A DNA stretch of 64,000 nt from Xestospongia bergquistia (taxonomy: Eukaryota > Porifera > Demospongiae > Haplosclerida > Petrosiidae): the NCBI GenBank assembly GCA_963965975.1, contig OZ014414.1, forward strand, positions 806,001 through 870,000, given 5' to 3'. This document shows, piece by piece, positions 1 to 11,366 of the stretch (the stretch's first letter is position 1; each line of letters starts with the position of its first letter). The notes below the pieces were generated by a model. It did no database searches. It was not told the origin of the DNA and saw nothing but the letters and a program-made list of their open reading frames with translations. A program made the translations under genes and the position numbers.

Positions 1-215
1 GCAGAAGATTATTAATGGATGTGCTAAGTGCACAAAGTACTTGCAGAATTTGTGCTTATAAAGTGCTTTAAAGCGCTAATACTATAAAGTGCTTAAGCAC
101 AAGCACAAGCATAAATGCTTACACATAATAAATGCTTGAAAGCACCTCCAAGCACTCCAAAAAATGTACTTAAAGTGCTTTCAAGCACAAGCACTCAAGT
201 GCTTGCCCCATGTCT
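1..215. repeat. Low-complexity AAGTGCTT/AAGCAC repeat
   Basis: The words AAGTGCTT, AAGCAC and TGCTT recur every 8-20 bases. AAGCACTT and AAGTGCTT are reverse complements, so the stretch can fold on itself in many registers. No coding potential. It lies just outside the left arm of the inverted duplication that starts near 225. Confidence 0.6.
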
Positions 216-558
216 GCTTTCAATATGATTCTAGAACTTTGATACAGAACTTTAATTAATCACTCGACTATTAAGGGACAAATTGCATATGGCTAACATT
301 AGCCTCATCCACAGATCTATACACAAGAAAAAGTAGTTTTAGCTTTCATGTAGGTCTGGGGATGAGACTATACTGATTTAATTTTCTATTTTTACCTTAA
401 TTAATGCCCCATCTCTCACAATATTTCACTACACATTATTTTTACTATCACCTAGCTAGGACAGCATACACTATGACATCAAATGTTGTGCCTTATATAC
501 ATTACATCAAGGAGTAATGTTTTGAATATCAGAGTACAGTTATATTCTCTGTCCACAT

Positions 559-761
559 AATATCGTTTAAATTAAAATGCTCATGAAATTAATAGTAACG
601 ACAAGCAGATGTTATTCTAATTTTCTATATTGTTTAAATTAAAATGTTCATGAGATTAATAGTAACGACAAACAGATGTTATTCTAATTTTCTATATTGT
701 TTAAATTAAAATGCTCATGAGATTAATAGTAACGACAAACAGATGTTATTCTAATTGTCTA
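559..761. repeat. 67-bp tandem repeat, 3 copies
   Basis: Three consecutive units contain GTTTAAATTAAAATG...CATGA(G/A)ATTAATAGTAACGACAA. The paralogous 3' flanks hold one unit (about 20490-20545, opposite orientation) and two units (about 23150-23272), so copy number differs between duplicates. Confidence 0.8.
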
Positions 762-955
762 TAATGTGATCTACACACTTTAGGAATTTGCATATATGCA
801 TCAAAAAATGACAAAAAAATATAATTTAATTGTTGATATTTCTCTACAAGCAAATAGAGAGAGAATGCATATCTAAACACAATGTATTAAAAGATATACA
901 ATATGTGTAAAAAAAGTATTATATACATTAATATGTAATAATACATTATTATATA

Positions 956-2011
956 TTAGCGAATGTACAGTTCTATAATATGTAATGGTGTATCTTCATT
1001 ACTGGTACCTTCATCTGCCATTACCCTCAATTCAATATCTTCAGTAGTAGTCTCATTGAGTGTCTTTATAAACCATGGCATCTTGGAGTTAGTACAACAT
1101 GGTCCTTCTAATCCTCCACATTGTTGTCCATCCCATAATGGGTCATTAGCATACAGGACACTGCTCCAATCTCCACTAGCTATTCCTGATTCACAGTAAT
1201 AATTACTGCCAACAAAACTTGGTACAGTTGTTCCTGTATTATTAATATTACATGGACAACTAAATCGAGTAGCACGATCAGCAAAATTACCCACTCCTAA
1301 TGTCCATACATGTTTACGAGGATTATTGTCATATGTAATAGACACACCATCAACATAAATATTATCAATATTTGGATTATTAATTAAAACTCCACCCCCT
1401 AAGTCTGGTGGAAAACCATCAGGTGACCCATACTGATATCCTATCACTCGTCCACATACTTTGTTATAAATAACTCCATACGTGGAGAAGAATACTGAAG
1501 CTGAACTACCAGATGATGAGACTGGTCGACTACATAGACCATGATCAGTGTTATTATACTGATGTAATGTTAGTCCAGGAGGACAGGTAGCACCAGGTTC
1601 ACTCATGTTGATGTAACCCACTCTCATCCAGCCTCCCTTATCATCACAGTTACTACCTTCCATATCACAGTAGACAGATATTAAGGAACCATTAGGAGCT
1701 CGCATTGTGTAGTACCCAGATATAGCAGATCTGTTATGTTTGAAAATATCTGAACAATTAAGGAAAGTACGATACATTTCACAAGATATTGGTGAATTAT
1801 CTGGACATAATATTATTTTTAAAACATTATTTTGTCTTATCTTGAAAGCCTTTCCAGTGTTATTGTCATTGCAACAGAATTGTTCATAGAGTGAGGGAGG
1901 ACGTTGAGTTAGTTCACTAGTACAGTCAGCCATACAAGTAGATGAACAACAGACTGGTATAATAAGTATTATGGTAGAGAGCAAAAGAAAAACAAAGCTT
2001 TCAGACTGCAT
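956..2011 (-). CDS. Secreted fibrinogen-stub family protein, intact (alpha N-terminus, type I C-module)
   Basis: Single-exon gene of 351 residues. I start it at the ATG at 2011, which opens a clear signal peptide (MQSESFVFLLL... to VCCSS) and is conserved in the copies at 18761 and 21780. An in-frame TTG further upstream gives no such peptide. Residues 22-84 are Cys-rich (STCMADCTSEL, YEQFCCND). One fibrinogen-like stub follows at about 85-116 (GYYTMRAPNGSLISVYCD, three N-glycosylation sequons). The C-terminal module then runs to the end with GGWMRVGYINMSEPG, VYVDGVSIT-type and DPLWDGQQCGG motifs and paired Cys. No transmembrane segment follows, so secretion is inferred. Function is unknown. 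The stub resembles the start of fibrinogen-related domains, but the rest is a module I know only as uncharacterised sponge and cnidarian proteins. It sits in the left arm of the inverted duplication. Confidence 0.85.
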   Translation of the reverse strand: MQSESFVFLLLSTIILIIPVCCSSTCMADCTSELTQRPPSLYEQFCCNDNNTGKAFKIRQNNVLKIILCPDNSPISCEMYRTFLNCSDIFKHNRSAISGYYTMRAPNGSLISVYCDMEGSNCDDKGGWMRVGYINMSEPGATCPPGLTLHQYNNTDHGLCSRPVSSSGSSASVFFSTYGVIYNKVCGRVIGYQYGSPDGFPPDLGGGVLINNPNIDNIYVDGVSITYDNNPRKHVWTLGVGNFADRATRFSCPCNINNTGTTVPSFVGSNYYCESGIASGDWSSVLYANDPLWDGQQCGGLEGPCCTNSKMPWFIKTLNETTTEDIELRVMADEGTSNEDTPLHIIELYIR

Positions 2012-2141
2012 GGTTGATCCAACTATAATACAAATAAATAGTTTTGGGTCTTTGACTAACAACTATAGCAAATGACTTTTATGTGAATCTTCTTTAATAA
2101 AAAAGTGCTGATCAATCTTATAACATAATGACTATACTAGT

Positions 2142-2188
2142 GGTCAATGACATCACTGTATTGTATTATACTATGCTGTCATTGATCA
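2142..2188 (-). promoter_or_regulatory. Conserved palindromic promoter element
   Basis: An imperfect palindrome of about 46 bp carries GGTCAATGACATCA on one side and its near complement (TGTCATTGATC) on the other. The TGACATCA half resembles an ATF/CREB-type site. It ends 131 bp upstream of the ATG at 2011, the same spacing as the palindromes at 18584 and 21604. A regulatory role is inferred from spacing and conservation, but the flanks are also recent duplicates. Confidence 0.4.
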
Positions 2189-4550
2189 TGCTTCACTGAT
2201 CCACTAATTATTGTGCTTAAAATAGCATTTCATCTTAACTGAAGTCTTTGTTGCCATAGTTTCATCAATACAATGTAAGCCCAATACAGATTTACCACAA
2301 AGCCAAAAATAGGCTATTTCAATTTAAATAAAACCAGTTAGTAATTAAAATTTAATTATTGTAGTTTAATGTTCAATAATTGAAAATTGAGTAAGAAATA
2401 GATACTATTTCAACTGACGAATAATTTTGTATATGCTCTTGACTTCCATTGAAGCTATGAGTAAAAAATATTATTTTTTGCTTCTAGGTGGCTTTGTAGA
2501 TATCAAGTTAGAGTATTTTGAGTTTGTGGTAGCTTAGAATTGGTTTTACATCATATTGAAGAAACTATGGTAAAAGAGAACATGGATGATATGACAAAAT
2601 CCTTTTTAAGCTGATTTTTTTCACTTAATATCGGATGTCAATCATGTACAGACAAATGTCTGAGTACACACATATCACATGTACCAATTACTGTAGTAAA
2701 ATGACTATGTTAAGAATGTTTACTTAGTAACTTAGGAATAAAAGCAGTATCATAAAGAACTAGATATTTGGTATTTGATCATTACATTTTACTACCAAGA
2801 TCATTTAATATGTCACTAATGGAAATTGAACTGATCTACAACCATACAACTAGATGATAATTAAATTATCCAGTGACATAATATTAATACATTGTCTACA
2901 AATGGTAATTAGTCTAGTCATATAATGTGATAAGTTGTAAATATTCCCCATCAAACCTTACTATATATTGTTTAAAAAGTCTTCTCACCAAGTTTGGAGG
3001 ATATCAACAAGACAAATATGGCATAAGTCCATTATATAATTTTATTATAATGTTGTTTGTCAAGATATGTGGCATACTCAAGCCATGGATTGACATGTCT
3101 AATAGAATTAATTGTTCCTTTCCTTTCAATTAAAATGAACTTTACCAACAACATCAGTTCATACAAGCTCTTTTGTTAATAATGTCTAGTTAATAATGTA
3201 ATAAATTCTAAAGTTCCCCATCAAACCATACTAGTTATTGTTTTAACAGTCTTCTCACCAGGTTTGGAAGATATTAACATGACAAATATGGCGTAGGTCT
3301 ATAATTATATTGTTTAATATATATTGCTGTTTGTCAATACATGTACTGTACTTAATTCATGCTCCAACATGTCTAATAAAATTAAAATTTCCTTTCGATT
3401 AAAATGAATAAAGAATGTTACAGTACCGTAATATTGATAAATATATATATAAATTGTAATATCATTCAGTACCAAAGAGTTATTATATTTGTCCTCTTAT
3501 AGATGTTAATACACAGCTCTATAAAGTAATATCATGTCTGTATTGTATCTGCAGCAAACCAAGTACATATGGTATGTCATATAACATTGAGACAATATTG
3601 AGATTATTATTACAATATGATTTTTATAGGGTTGTCTACTATTGCTTTGTGTCACAGATGTGAGTTATGTCAGCAACTTTAATAATTTCAGTAGACTTTA
3701 TCATGTAGGTTACAATAAACCAAGAAAATCTTATAGGGTCTGCTTTAATTGCTACTGCTTGTCTCGTCGATATGGTAATTTTTTTATCATTAAATACTAA
3801 CAGATTGATCCATATGTTAATTACAATCTCTGGTGTTATCTCATTAGGTATCTATGATGCTTTCTATGCATTCTGCCAAAAATGTGAGTTAATTAAAAAG
3901 TGCTAATAAACATATGACATCATTGTACTTACTCATTTTAGGCCTTCATTATTGAGCAGTCAGATTTGAATAATGGACTTGTAAAACATCATATTGAGAC
4001 ATTTTTTTCACATTTTTAACAATTTAAGGTTGCTTTCATATCTTTTTTTAACAAATAGGCCAAGAATTCAAGTTTTATAAGTTATTAGTTAGTCAGTTTA
4101 TTTTTAATCATGAGGTTACTTTTTGATTATATAGTACCTCTTGTCCTTTAAATTTTTAAAAATAAATTCATGAAAACAACAAAGTGTACAAACAGTACTA
4201 ACATCAGTAACATGTAGCATTTGATGCAATGTTGAATATTTTAAACCACAAACTATGAGGGTAATACAATTTAACCTTTACTAGCTTAATACTTAACTTC
4301 ATGAAAGTACTAAAGTGCATGCGTGCAGAACCCTCCTGCAGTTATAGTTGAGTTATAGCAAATACCATAATATTATCAGCCTTGCATATATGCATCAAAA
4401 AATGACAAAAAAAATATAATTTAATTGTTAATATTTCTCTACAAGCAAATAGAGAGAGAATGCATATCTAAACACAATGTATTAAAAGATATACAATATG
4501 TGTAAAAAAAGTATTATATACATTAATATGTAATAATACATTATTATATA

Positions 4551-5289
4551 TTAGCGAATGTACAGTTCTATAATATCTAATGGTATGTCTTCATTACTGG
4601 TACCTTCATCTGCCATTACCCTCAATTCAATATCTTCAGTAGTAGTCTCATTGAGTGTCTTTATAAACCATGGAATCTTGGGGTTATTACAACATGGTCC
4701 TTCTAATCCTCCACATTGTTGTCCATCCCATAATGGATCATTAGCATACAGGACATTGGTCCAATCTCCACTAGCTATTCCTGATTCACAGTAGTAATCA
4801 CTGCCAACAAAACTTGGTACTGTAGTTTCTGCATTATTAATATTACATGGACAACAAAATCGACTAGCATGATCAACAGAATTACCCCCTCCTAATGTCC
4901 ATATATGTTTACGAGGATTACTGTCATATGTAATAGATACACCATCAACATAAATATTATCAATATTGGGAATATTAAGAAAATAACCCCCTAAGTCTGG
5001 TGGAAAAGCATCAGGTGACCTATACTGATATCCTATCACTCGTCCACATATGTTGTTATAAATAACTCCATACGTGGAGAAGAATACTGAAGCTGAACTA
5101 CAAGATGATGAGACTGGTCGACTACATAGACCATGATTAATGTTATTATACTGATGTAATATTAGTTCAGGAGGACAGGTAGCACCAGGTTCACTCATGT
5201 TGATGTAGCCTACTCTCATCCTGCCTCCCTTATCATCACAGTTACTACCCTCCATATCACAATAGACTGATATAAGAGAACCATTAGTG
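4551..5289 (-). pseudogene. 5'-truncated copy of the fibrinogen-stub family gene
   Basis: The frame is open from within the stub (NGSLISVYCDMEG) through the complete type I C-module to the normal IIELYIR stop. Homology stops at about 5289 (reading upstream), and the sequence beyond is unrelated, so signal peptide, Cys-rich segment and most of the stub are absent. Its 3' flank (4381-4550) matches the 3' flank of the gene at 956. No in-frame lesions are visible in what remains, although RMRV replaces WMRV, so the truncation may be recent. It could only be expressed with an undetected upstream exon. Confidence 0.75.
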
Positions 5290-5887
5290 GAATGTGTAAG
5301 GTTCAAACATTTATTAAATCACATGTTAATCCTAGCTTTCAGACAAGCTTTGCTAGTGTATAGTGAAATGATGTGAGAGACATCGCATTAATTAATGCCT
5401 AAATTAACTTTACACAACAGGTAGAGTTTTCAATTATCAATATAAGGTATGCTAAAAAAACATTAACTCACGCAACAAATGTCAGTATTGTGTTACTGCA
5501 TAGTTTTATAATGGCTAATAGACTCTCTTTATTATCTGCACTATTACTGTCTTGTCTTCTTTGACATTTCAAAATCGTAAAAGTTGTAATCCCACTGAGA
5601 ATTTTTGAAGGATATTTCTACAAAACTGTAGAAACAAACATAAAGGTTTATTACAATATTCTCTGTTCATGTGTATGGACTCGTTAGATTTATGTAGTTC
5701 TAATTGATCAGATACAATGTCATTTCAGTTAAAAAGGATTTACTTGATCAACTAAAGACAGCAATACAATATAGCATTGTTATTGTACATCAATTTTTAA
5801 TGCACACAAAAAATCAGTAACAGTTATATTAACGTACTAAATACAGCCTCACATTATATACTGGCTGCTAAAACTAATGTGTTTGTT
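5290..5887. other. Intergenic, no gene seen
   Basis: AT-rich. A short block near 5355-5385 (GTGAAAT...GAGAGA...GCATTAATTAA) resembles the 3' flanking DNA seen at 20680-20715, which points to duplicated flank. Confidence 0.5.
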
Positions 5888-6770
5888 TAGCGAACAAATA
5901 ACTCAATGATATCTACTGGAGTGGCTTCATCAGGATAACCCTGACTGCTACACAATCTCACTACAATATTATCAGTAACAGAATTAGTTAGTGTCTTCAA
6001 GAACCAAGGCATTTTGGGAGAAGTGCAACAATACCAGGACAATTTTGTCCATCCCACAGTACATCAGTAAAAACATCATTAGGTCAGTAATAATTTGTTA
6101 GTGCTGATTCACAGTAATAGTCATTACCTACATATGAAGGCAGAGTAGCTTCAGAGCCACTGTTACAAGGACAGTTTTGATGATTTGTACCCTGTTCAAA
6201 TTGACCACAAATATAAGTCCAGATGTGCTTCCGAGGATTACTACCATGAGTTATTGAGACACTGTCAACATAATGATGAGTGTAGTCAACCTCCGGTTGA
6301 TAATGTGATAAATAAGGATTGGATTTTATAACTGTTTGAGCAGTAGGAATTGCTTCTGGATTTCCATCTTCTTTCAGACAGCAGTCAAAAAGGAACAGAC
6401 GATATCGATTTGCAAGACAGCACTCTCTATTTTTCGGTTGAAATGGAGCAATAAGTTCACTATCAATGAGGAACTTCTGTTGTTTATCCTCACTACAAGG
6501 TAAGATAAAGAATCCTTTCTCATTATAACTTCCTCCATGACCTGCATAATAGACTATGATACCTCTGAAATTGATAGGAAAATTATATTCAGTTACAATC
6601 TTCACATCTTTTCTGACTTTATTTGGTGTTGGATCTTTAATAACCCATGTAGCAAAATTGAGGCCTTCAAATGTTTTTTTAACTCTACTATCAGTTCCTT
6701 GAGGACCATATTTATTGACCACACCTATTATGACCACAAGACCGACTCGTTTATCATCATGCCGCGGTAG
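5888..6770 (-). pseudogene. Caspase-like (C14) fragment joined to a broken fibrinogen-stub-family C-module
   Basis: On the minus strand about 165 codons from ~6770 to ~6285 encode a caspase/metacaspase-type fold. A first strand near KRVGLVVIIGVVNKYG is followed by the catalytic-His motif YYAGHGG and a strand ending in LFLFDCC, where the catalytic Cys is expected. The same frame continues into the family C-module (YVDSVSITHGSNPRKHIWTY, CPCNSGSE, VGNDYYCES). It hits a stop near 6084, after which recognisable C-module remains (VLWDGQNC, MPWFLKTLT, VDIIELFVR) follow in other frames to 5888. The caspase part has no ATG where expected (the open frame begins within the domain) and lacks the start of p20 and all of p10. 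I infer a chimeric pseudogene, although the ~490-bp caspase part is free of stops. Confidence 0.65.
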
Positions 6771-7167
6771 TAGTCCACGTAAACATATTTGGACATATGC
6801 AGGTGGTTTAACTTCTGATAATGTGCCCTTCCCATTTGCTTGCTGTTCATGTAATAGTAATAATACTGTAGCACCTGGATTGAAACCAAACTTTATTGGA
6901 GATGACTATTATTGTGAATCAGGCATTCCTCCTTATATAAGTGGAAATACACAAAGATGGCAACATGTCTTATATGTCAATGACCCATTATGGGATGGAG
7001 AACAATGTGATGGAAATGAAGGTCCATGTTGTACTAACCCTAGATGCCATGGTTTATAAAGACACTTTCAGAGATTACCACTTAAGATATAGAACTAAGG
7101 GTATGTGCGGATGGAGATTATCCTAATGAAGATACTCCCTTGGATATTATTGATCTTCACATTCAAT
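6767..7167 (+). pseudogene. Family C-module fragment, head-to-head with the caspase chimera
   Basis: The plus strand encodes a C-module beginning abruptly at SPRKHIWTYAGG and running through VGDDYYCES-like IGDDYYCESG, NDPLWDGEQC and GPCCTN. A frameshift follows near CCTNPRCHG, with the expected MPWFIKT...DIIDLHIQ ending recognisable out of frame to 7167. N-terminus and stub are missing. Its 5' breakpoint is almost the same family position as the breakpoint of the oppositely oriented fragment at 5888-6281. Confidence 0.75.
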
Positions 7168-7660
7168 AATTGCTATACTTTTTCCTTTAATATAGTATGT
7201 ATTAGTTTGTATACACTTGATACTTAATATAGACATCATTTGTTAAAACTGTATTAACTGGCAGTCATCTTATAAAACCTGAAACTATTTAACTTTACTA
7301 CATGTTCATACAATTTGAAATATCTTTTTTGTGACTGAAAACTTTTGACTTTATAAACACAGATGTTTAAATATTACTATTATTATAGTATTATTATATA
7401 GTACTGCTGATAAACAATAGGTGTGGTCAAGTGGGTTAATCTATTCCAAGTTTTGTTTGCTTGCTTTCTTTTGTTTTTGTTTTTGTTTTTGTTTTGTTGT
7501 CTTTAGTGTATTAATAATATAAGTTTTTACATCTGCTGATATGTCTTTGTACTACTGAAAGTTTTTGCAAAGACAAAGGGTCAATACAAAGTCTGTAATA
7601 TTACTTTGAGTAAATATTATAATAGCAGTTTTGATCATCAGTATATATCAGTCTATTAAC
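7168..7660. other. Intergenic, with a TTTTG microsatellite
   Basis: No coding signal. A short (TTTTTG)n tract lies at about 7466-7497. Confidence 0.5.
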
Positions 7661-8340
7661 TTTGTGATATGGAGGGTTGTAACTGTGATGGTAAAGGAGG
7701 CTGGACGAGAGTGGGCTATCTCAAAATGAGTGAACCTGGTGTTACCTGTCCTCATGGACTAACATTATATCAGTATAATAACATTGATCATGGTCTATGT
7801 AGTCAACCAGTCTCATCATCTGGTAGTTCAGCTTCAGTATTCTTCTCCACGTATGGAGTTATTTATAACAAAGTATGTGAACGAGTGATAGGATATCAGT
7901 ATGGGTCACCTGATAGACTTAGGGGGTAGTCATCGTTATAATCAAAATATTGACAATATTTATGTTGATGGTGTATACGACAGTAACCCTCAAAAACATG
8001 TATGGACATTATGAGTGGGTGTATTTGCTCATGTTGCTGATGAATATTGTTGTCCATGTAATACTGGTAGAACAATACAGTACCAAGTTTCACTGGCAGT
8101 GATTACTATTGTGAGCCAGGAGAAGCTGGTAATTTGTGGGACATATCCTGTATGCTAATGATCCATTATGGGATGGACAACAATGTCGAGGATTAGAAGG
8201 AGCATGTTGTACTAACTCCAAGATGCTATGGTTTATAAAGACATTCAATGAGAATACAAAAGAAGATATTGAATTGAGGGTAGTGGCAGATGAAGATACT
8301 AATAATGAAGACATACTATTAGATAGTGGCACTTATATTG
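7661..8340 (+). pseudogene. Decayed fibrinogen-stub family copy
   Basis: Homology starts inside the CDMEG motif, so signal peptide, Cys-rich segment and stub are gone. The frame is open through VGYLKMSEPGVTCP and VCERVIGYQYGSPD. An ~11-bp deletion relative to the paralogues removes most of the GFPPD codons and shifts the frame. Further indels follow in the YVDGV and CPCN regions, including a TGA in the TLG segment. The last part (NDPLWDGQQCRG to LRVVADED) is readable again from about 8136, but the normal IIELYIR ending is lost. Confidence 0.8.
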
Positions 8341-8346
8341 ATAAAA

Positions 8347-8427
8347 TTACTATATATAATATAATATAATATAATATATTATAATATAATATAATATAAT
8401 ATAATATAATATATAATATAATATAAC
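8347..8427. repeat. (TATAA)n microsatellite
   Basis: Nearly pure pentanucleotide TATAA tract with a few interruptions, directly after the decayed copy. Confidence 0.85.
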
Positions 8428-8429
8428 TC

Positions 8430-9372
8430 CATCAATAGGCAATACTGTATTATCTGCCTGATAATCCTTGCAAACAACAACAAAACAGAAAGAAGAAACT
8501 TCATCATTTCTTTGTCTCTAAATAAGAACACTTACAAAAGTGCTTAATAAACATCACCACAAGCTATGCATTATAATAAACATGGTCTATGATTATTATG
8601 ACCATGGCTAGTAGCATGTGTATATACAAGTATTATGTATAGATATCATCAGTTATTCTAGTAATCACAATCACTAACCACTTTCTTGATGAATGTTTCA
8701 TGTAAGCTATTCCTCAAAAGCTTAGCTTAAAACATAGGCCTTGAGGGTTGGCCCCATCCCACAAACAGGATTAATTTTACAATTGTTGATTTTAAAACTA
8801 TATATATAAACATATTGTATGTTTCATAAATCATTTTTTATCATCTCACGAAAAAATTAAAGTTTAAGGTATATACCACTACATATTCAAGTATCAACTT
8901 CTTTATAGACAAGCTTGTTTGAAAGTTTAGATAAATATATAATTTAATAAGTCAGCCTTGGTTTGTTTGGAATAAATAATAATTTCCAACCTTTGTTAAG
9001 ATTAATATAACAGTAATTTGTATTATATTGCTCTTAAAACAAATGGATTATTTTAACCTATTCATGGATATCATCATGAATCCATAGTAACAGAGCTGGT
9101 CCAATTAGCATCTTATATTTTGTCTAAGATTGTAAATCATAATTAGTTCAAGCCATTAGCTACAAAAACAATCAATCTCCATTAGTACATTAACAATCAA
9201 AACAGTGCTATGTTTTCTTTTTTGAATGAAATAATTTTGATACCTACAAATTGTATAGTCATTTAACTATATATGGTTAAATCAACTAATCAGTTTTTAA
9301 AGTGATATAAATATCTGTGTTCAAATTTCCTTACATCATTTTCAGTTAGCATATAATTTTTTGTACCTGCAA
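8430..9372. other. Intergenic, no gene seen
   Basis: AT-rich with no convincing exon. It contains the presumptive promoter of the gene starting at 9373. The block before that start (TAAAGTGATATAAATATC near 9300) has TATA-like sequence, but I cannot assign a start site. Confidence 0.4.
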
Positions 9373-10623
9373 ATGATGTACTTTCTCATTATAACTCTAT
9401 TTCTCTCGGGATTTGATATTGTTTTGGCAGATAATACAAATTTTACACAATTAGTTGATGTCTATCCTTCATCATTTAAATGTGGTCACGATCTTCATAG
9501 TTCACTGAGTGGAGTCTTAAAATTGTTACCTTTTAATGATGGTATTGAAATGGTGTATGTGAACAATGGTATTAAGTTCTCTCCACCACACAAGAGTTCT
9601 GAGATTTCTGATAAGTGTCATGATATCTTTAATCCTAACAGTGAACTACTAGACCAGTTAGAAGAGATCTCACAGTTCATTGGCATTTTTAACTCTGCAT
9701 TTTCCAACTGCTATCATGTCTTTAAAGAAAACAGTTCAGCTCCATCTGGGTACTACATGATAAGAGCTACAAATGGTTCTTTAATATCTGTGTACTGTGA
9801 CCTTTCTTTTCTTAATTGTTCTCAAATTCTCCATGTAAAGAGTTTAGTCTCATCAGGTTATTACACAATACAAGCACCTAATGGTTCTCTTATATCAGTC
9901 TACTGTGATATGGAAGGTAGTAACTGTGATGGTAAAGGAGGCTGGATGAGAGTGGGTTACATCAACATGAGTGAACCTGGTGCTACCTGTCCTCCTGGAT
10001 TAACATTACATCAATATAATAACATTGATCATGGTCTATGTAGTCGACCAGTCTCATCATCTGGTAGTTCAGCTTCAGTATTCTTCTCCACATATGGAGT
10101 TATTTATAACAAAGTATGTGGACGAGTGATAGGATATCAGTATGGGTCAACTGATGGTTTTCCACCACATTTAGGGGGTGGACCTCCTGTTAATAATCCA
10201 AATATTGATAATATTTATGTTGATGGTGTATCTATTACATATGACAATAATCCTCGTAAACATGTATGGACATTAGGAGTGGGTTGGGTTGCTGACAATG
10301 CTAACAGCTATGCAATTTCTTGTCCATGTAATACTGGTAATACAGAAACAACAGTACCAAGTTTTGTTGGCAGTGATTATTACTGTGAATCAGGAATAGC
10401 TAGTGGACATTGGAGTAGTGTCCTGTATGCTAACGACCCATTATGGGATGGACAACAATGTGGAGGATTAGAAGGACCATGTTGTACTAACCCCAAGATG
10501 CCATGGTTTATAAAGACACTCAATGAAACTACTACTGAAGATATCGAGTTGAGGGTAATGGCAGATGAAGGTACCAATAATGAACGAATACCATTAGATA
10601 TTATAGAACTGTACATTCACTAA
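9373..10623 (+). CDS. Secreted fibrinogen-stub family protein, intact (beta N-terminus, type I C-module)
   Basis: Single-exon protein of 416 residues. I start it at the ATG at 9373 (MMYFLIITLFLSGFDIVLAD, a clear signal peptide) rather than at an upstream in-frame TTG. The N-terminal segment (DVYPSSFKCGHDL, YVNNGIKF, LDQLEEISQFIGIFNSAFSNC) differs from that of the gene at 956 and matches the gene at 26134. Two diverged stubs follow (GYYMIRATNGSLISVYCD and GYYTIQAPNGSLISVYCD). The C-module is nearly the same as in the alpha genes at 956 and 18761. This gene therefore pairs a beta N-terminus with a type I C-terminus. No transmembrane segment or introns are seen. An AATAAA lies at 10658. Secretion is inferred and the ligand is unknown. 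Confidence 0.87.
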   Translation: MMYFLIITLFLSGFDIVLADNTNFTQLVDVYPSSFKCGHDLHSSLSGVLKLLPFNDGIEMVYVNNGIKFSPPHKSSEISDKCHDIFNPNSELLDQLEEISQFIGIFNSAFSNCYHVFKENSSAPSGYYMIRATNGSLISVYCDLSFLNCSQILHVKSLVSSGYYTIQAPNGSLISVYCDMEGSNCDGKGGWMRVGYINMSEPGATCPPGLTLHQYNNIDHGLCSRPVSSSGSSASVFFSTYGVIYNKVCGRVIGYQYGSTDGFPPHLGGGPPVNNPNIDNIYVDGVSITYDNNPRKHVWTLGVGWVADNANSYAISCPCNTGNTETTVPSFVGSDYYCESGIASGHWSSVLYANDPLWDGQQCGGLEGPCCTNPKMPWFIKTLNETTTEDIELRVMADEGTNNERIPLDIIELYIH

Positions 10624-11269
10624 TATACAATAATGTACTGTCCTTTTTAGTGATTGTAATAAATACAATATACTTTTATATTGTCATGTGTTCCTTATGC
10701 TGTATTCACATATATAGATAACTTTGTCAGAAAAAGTAATTTGTAATACAATTTACCTTATCCTACTATAATATTAAATGATATTTACTCTATGAATGGA
10801 CAGTGAAGGTGTGCTGATATACTGATATTTTTTATACATGGATATCTATTAATTCATGCAATATAGTTGTTATTTGTTCGTGATCACACTTATCAATTGT
10901 AATTTGTTTGATGTCAATGTTTTTGATATATGGACAGGATTACATCAACTGTATTGTATATAAGTAAGAGATAATACATTGTTATTGTCTTTTTTGTTCT
11001 TCTATAACTTTATAAGATTGTTTTGAAATACTACACTATAGTTGTTTTAAAATCAATCACCATATATGGTTATTAGAATAACACTGCAAATTCTACAATA
11101 ATTCATGTAACTATACATTTTGTGGTTACTTTACAACTCTTATTAACTCTATTGTTTATAAATCTATAATATTACTATGATATTAGTATTTAAGAATACT
11201 TAATTATACTTTGTAATTAATCTCTTATTTATTTTTTGTTTTTTTTATTTTCCTTTCCATTCCTTCTAG
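10624..11269. other. Intergenic or 3' flank, no gene seen
   Basis: AT-rich with AATAAA at 10658-10663, a plausible poly(A) signal for the gene at 9373. A strong T/C tract at 11222-11267 precedes the candidate exon at 11270. Confidence 0.45.
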
Positions 11270-11366
11270 CTATCGTAAGTCCCAAAGCAAAAAGGAAGAG
11301 GAAGTAACCACACCCTCAAATGAGACCGCTCCGATTGATGTCACACCCCCAGAAGATACTAATTAA
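11270..11366 (+). CDS. Candidate orphan terminal exon
   Basis: A polypyrimidine tract and TTCTAG acceptor precede an open frame, YRKSQSKKEEEVTT...ETAPIDVTPPEDTN, ending in TAA at 11364-11366. The charged, Thr/Pro-rich tail is markedly less AT-rich than its surroundings. It looks like the last exon of a protein with a cytoplasmic or disordered tail. I find no convincing partner exon upstream on the plus strand. It may be an alternative 3' exon of the gene at 9373, a relic, or chance. Confidence 0.35.

Larger units (their letters stand above)
225..4390 (+). repeat. Left arm of a large inverted segmental duplication
   Basis: Read as reverse complement, this segment matches 16390-20895 over nearly its whole length, including non-coding DNA. 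Examples are the block around 4300-4380 versus 16395-16480, the tandem blocks at 2926-3410 versus 17340-17830, and the downstream block 240-560 versus 20590-20890. The arm carries the family gene at 956-2011 with its promoter and flanks. By eye identity is high (most 60-base lines show a few mismatches), with small indels. The arms are about 12 kb apart. From 2190 to 4390 the arm holds no gene I can support. It contains a degenerate tandem duplication (about 2926-3133 and 3216-3410) in which both units share CCCCATCAAACC and GACATGTCTAATA. Confidence 0.85.

Noticed and set aside
2927..3133. 68-codon plus-strand frame in the left arm
   Set aside because: No domain, starts without ATG, and the mirror copy in the right arm and the adjacent tandem unit do not keep the frame.
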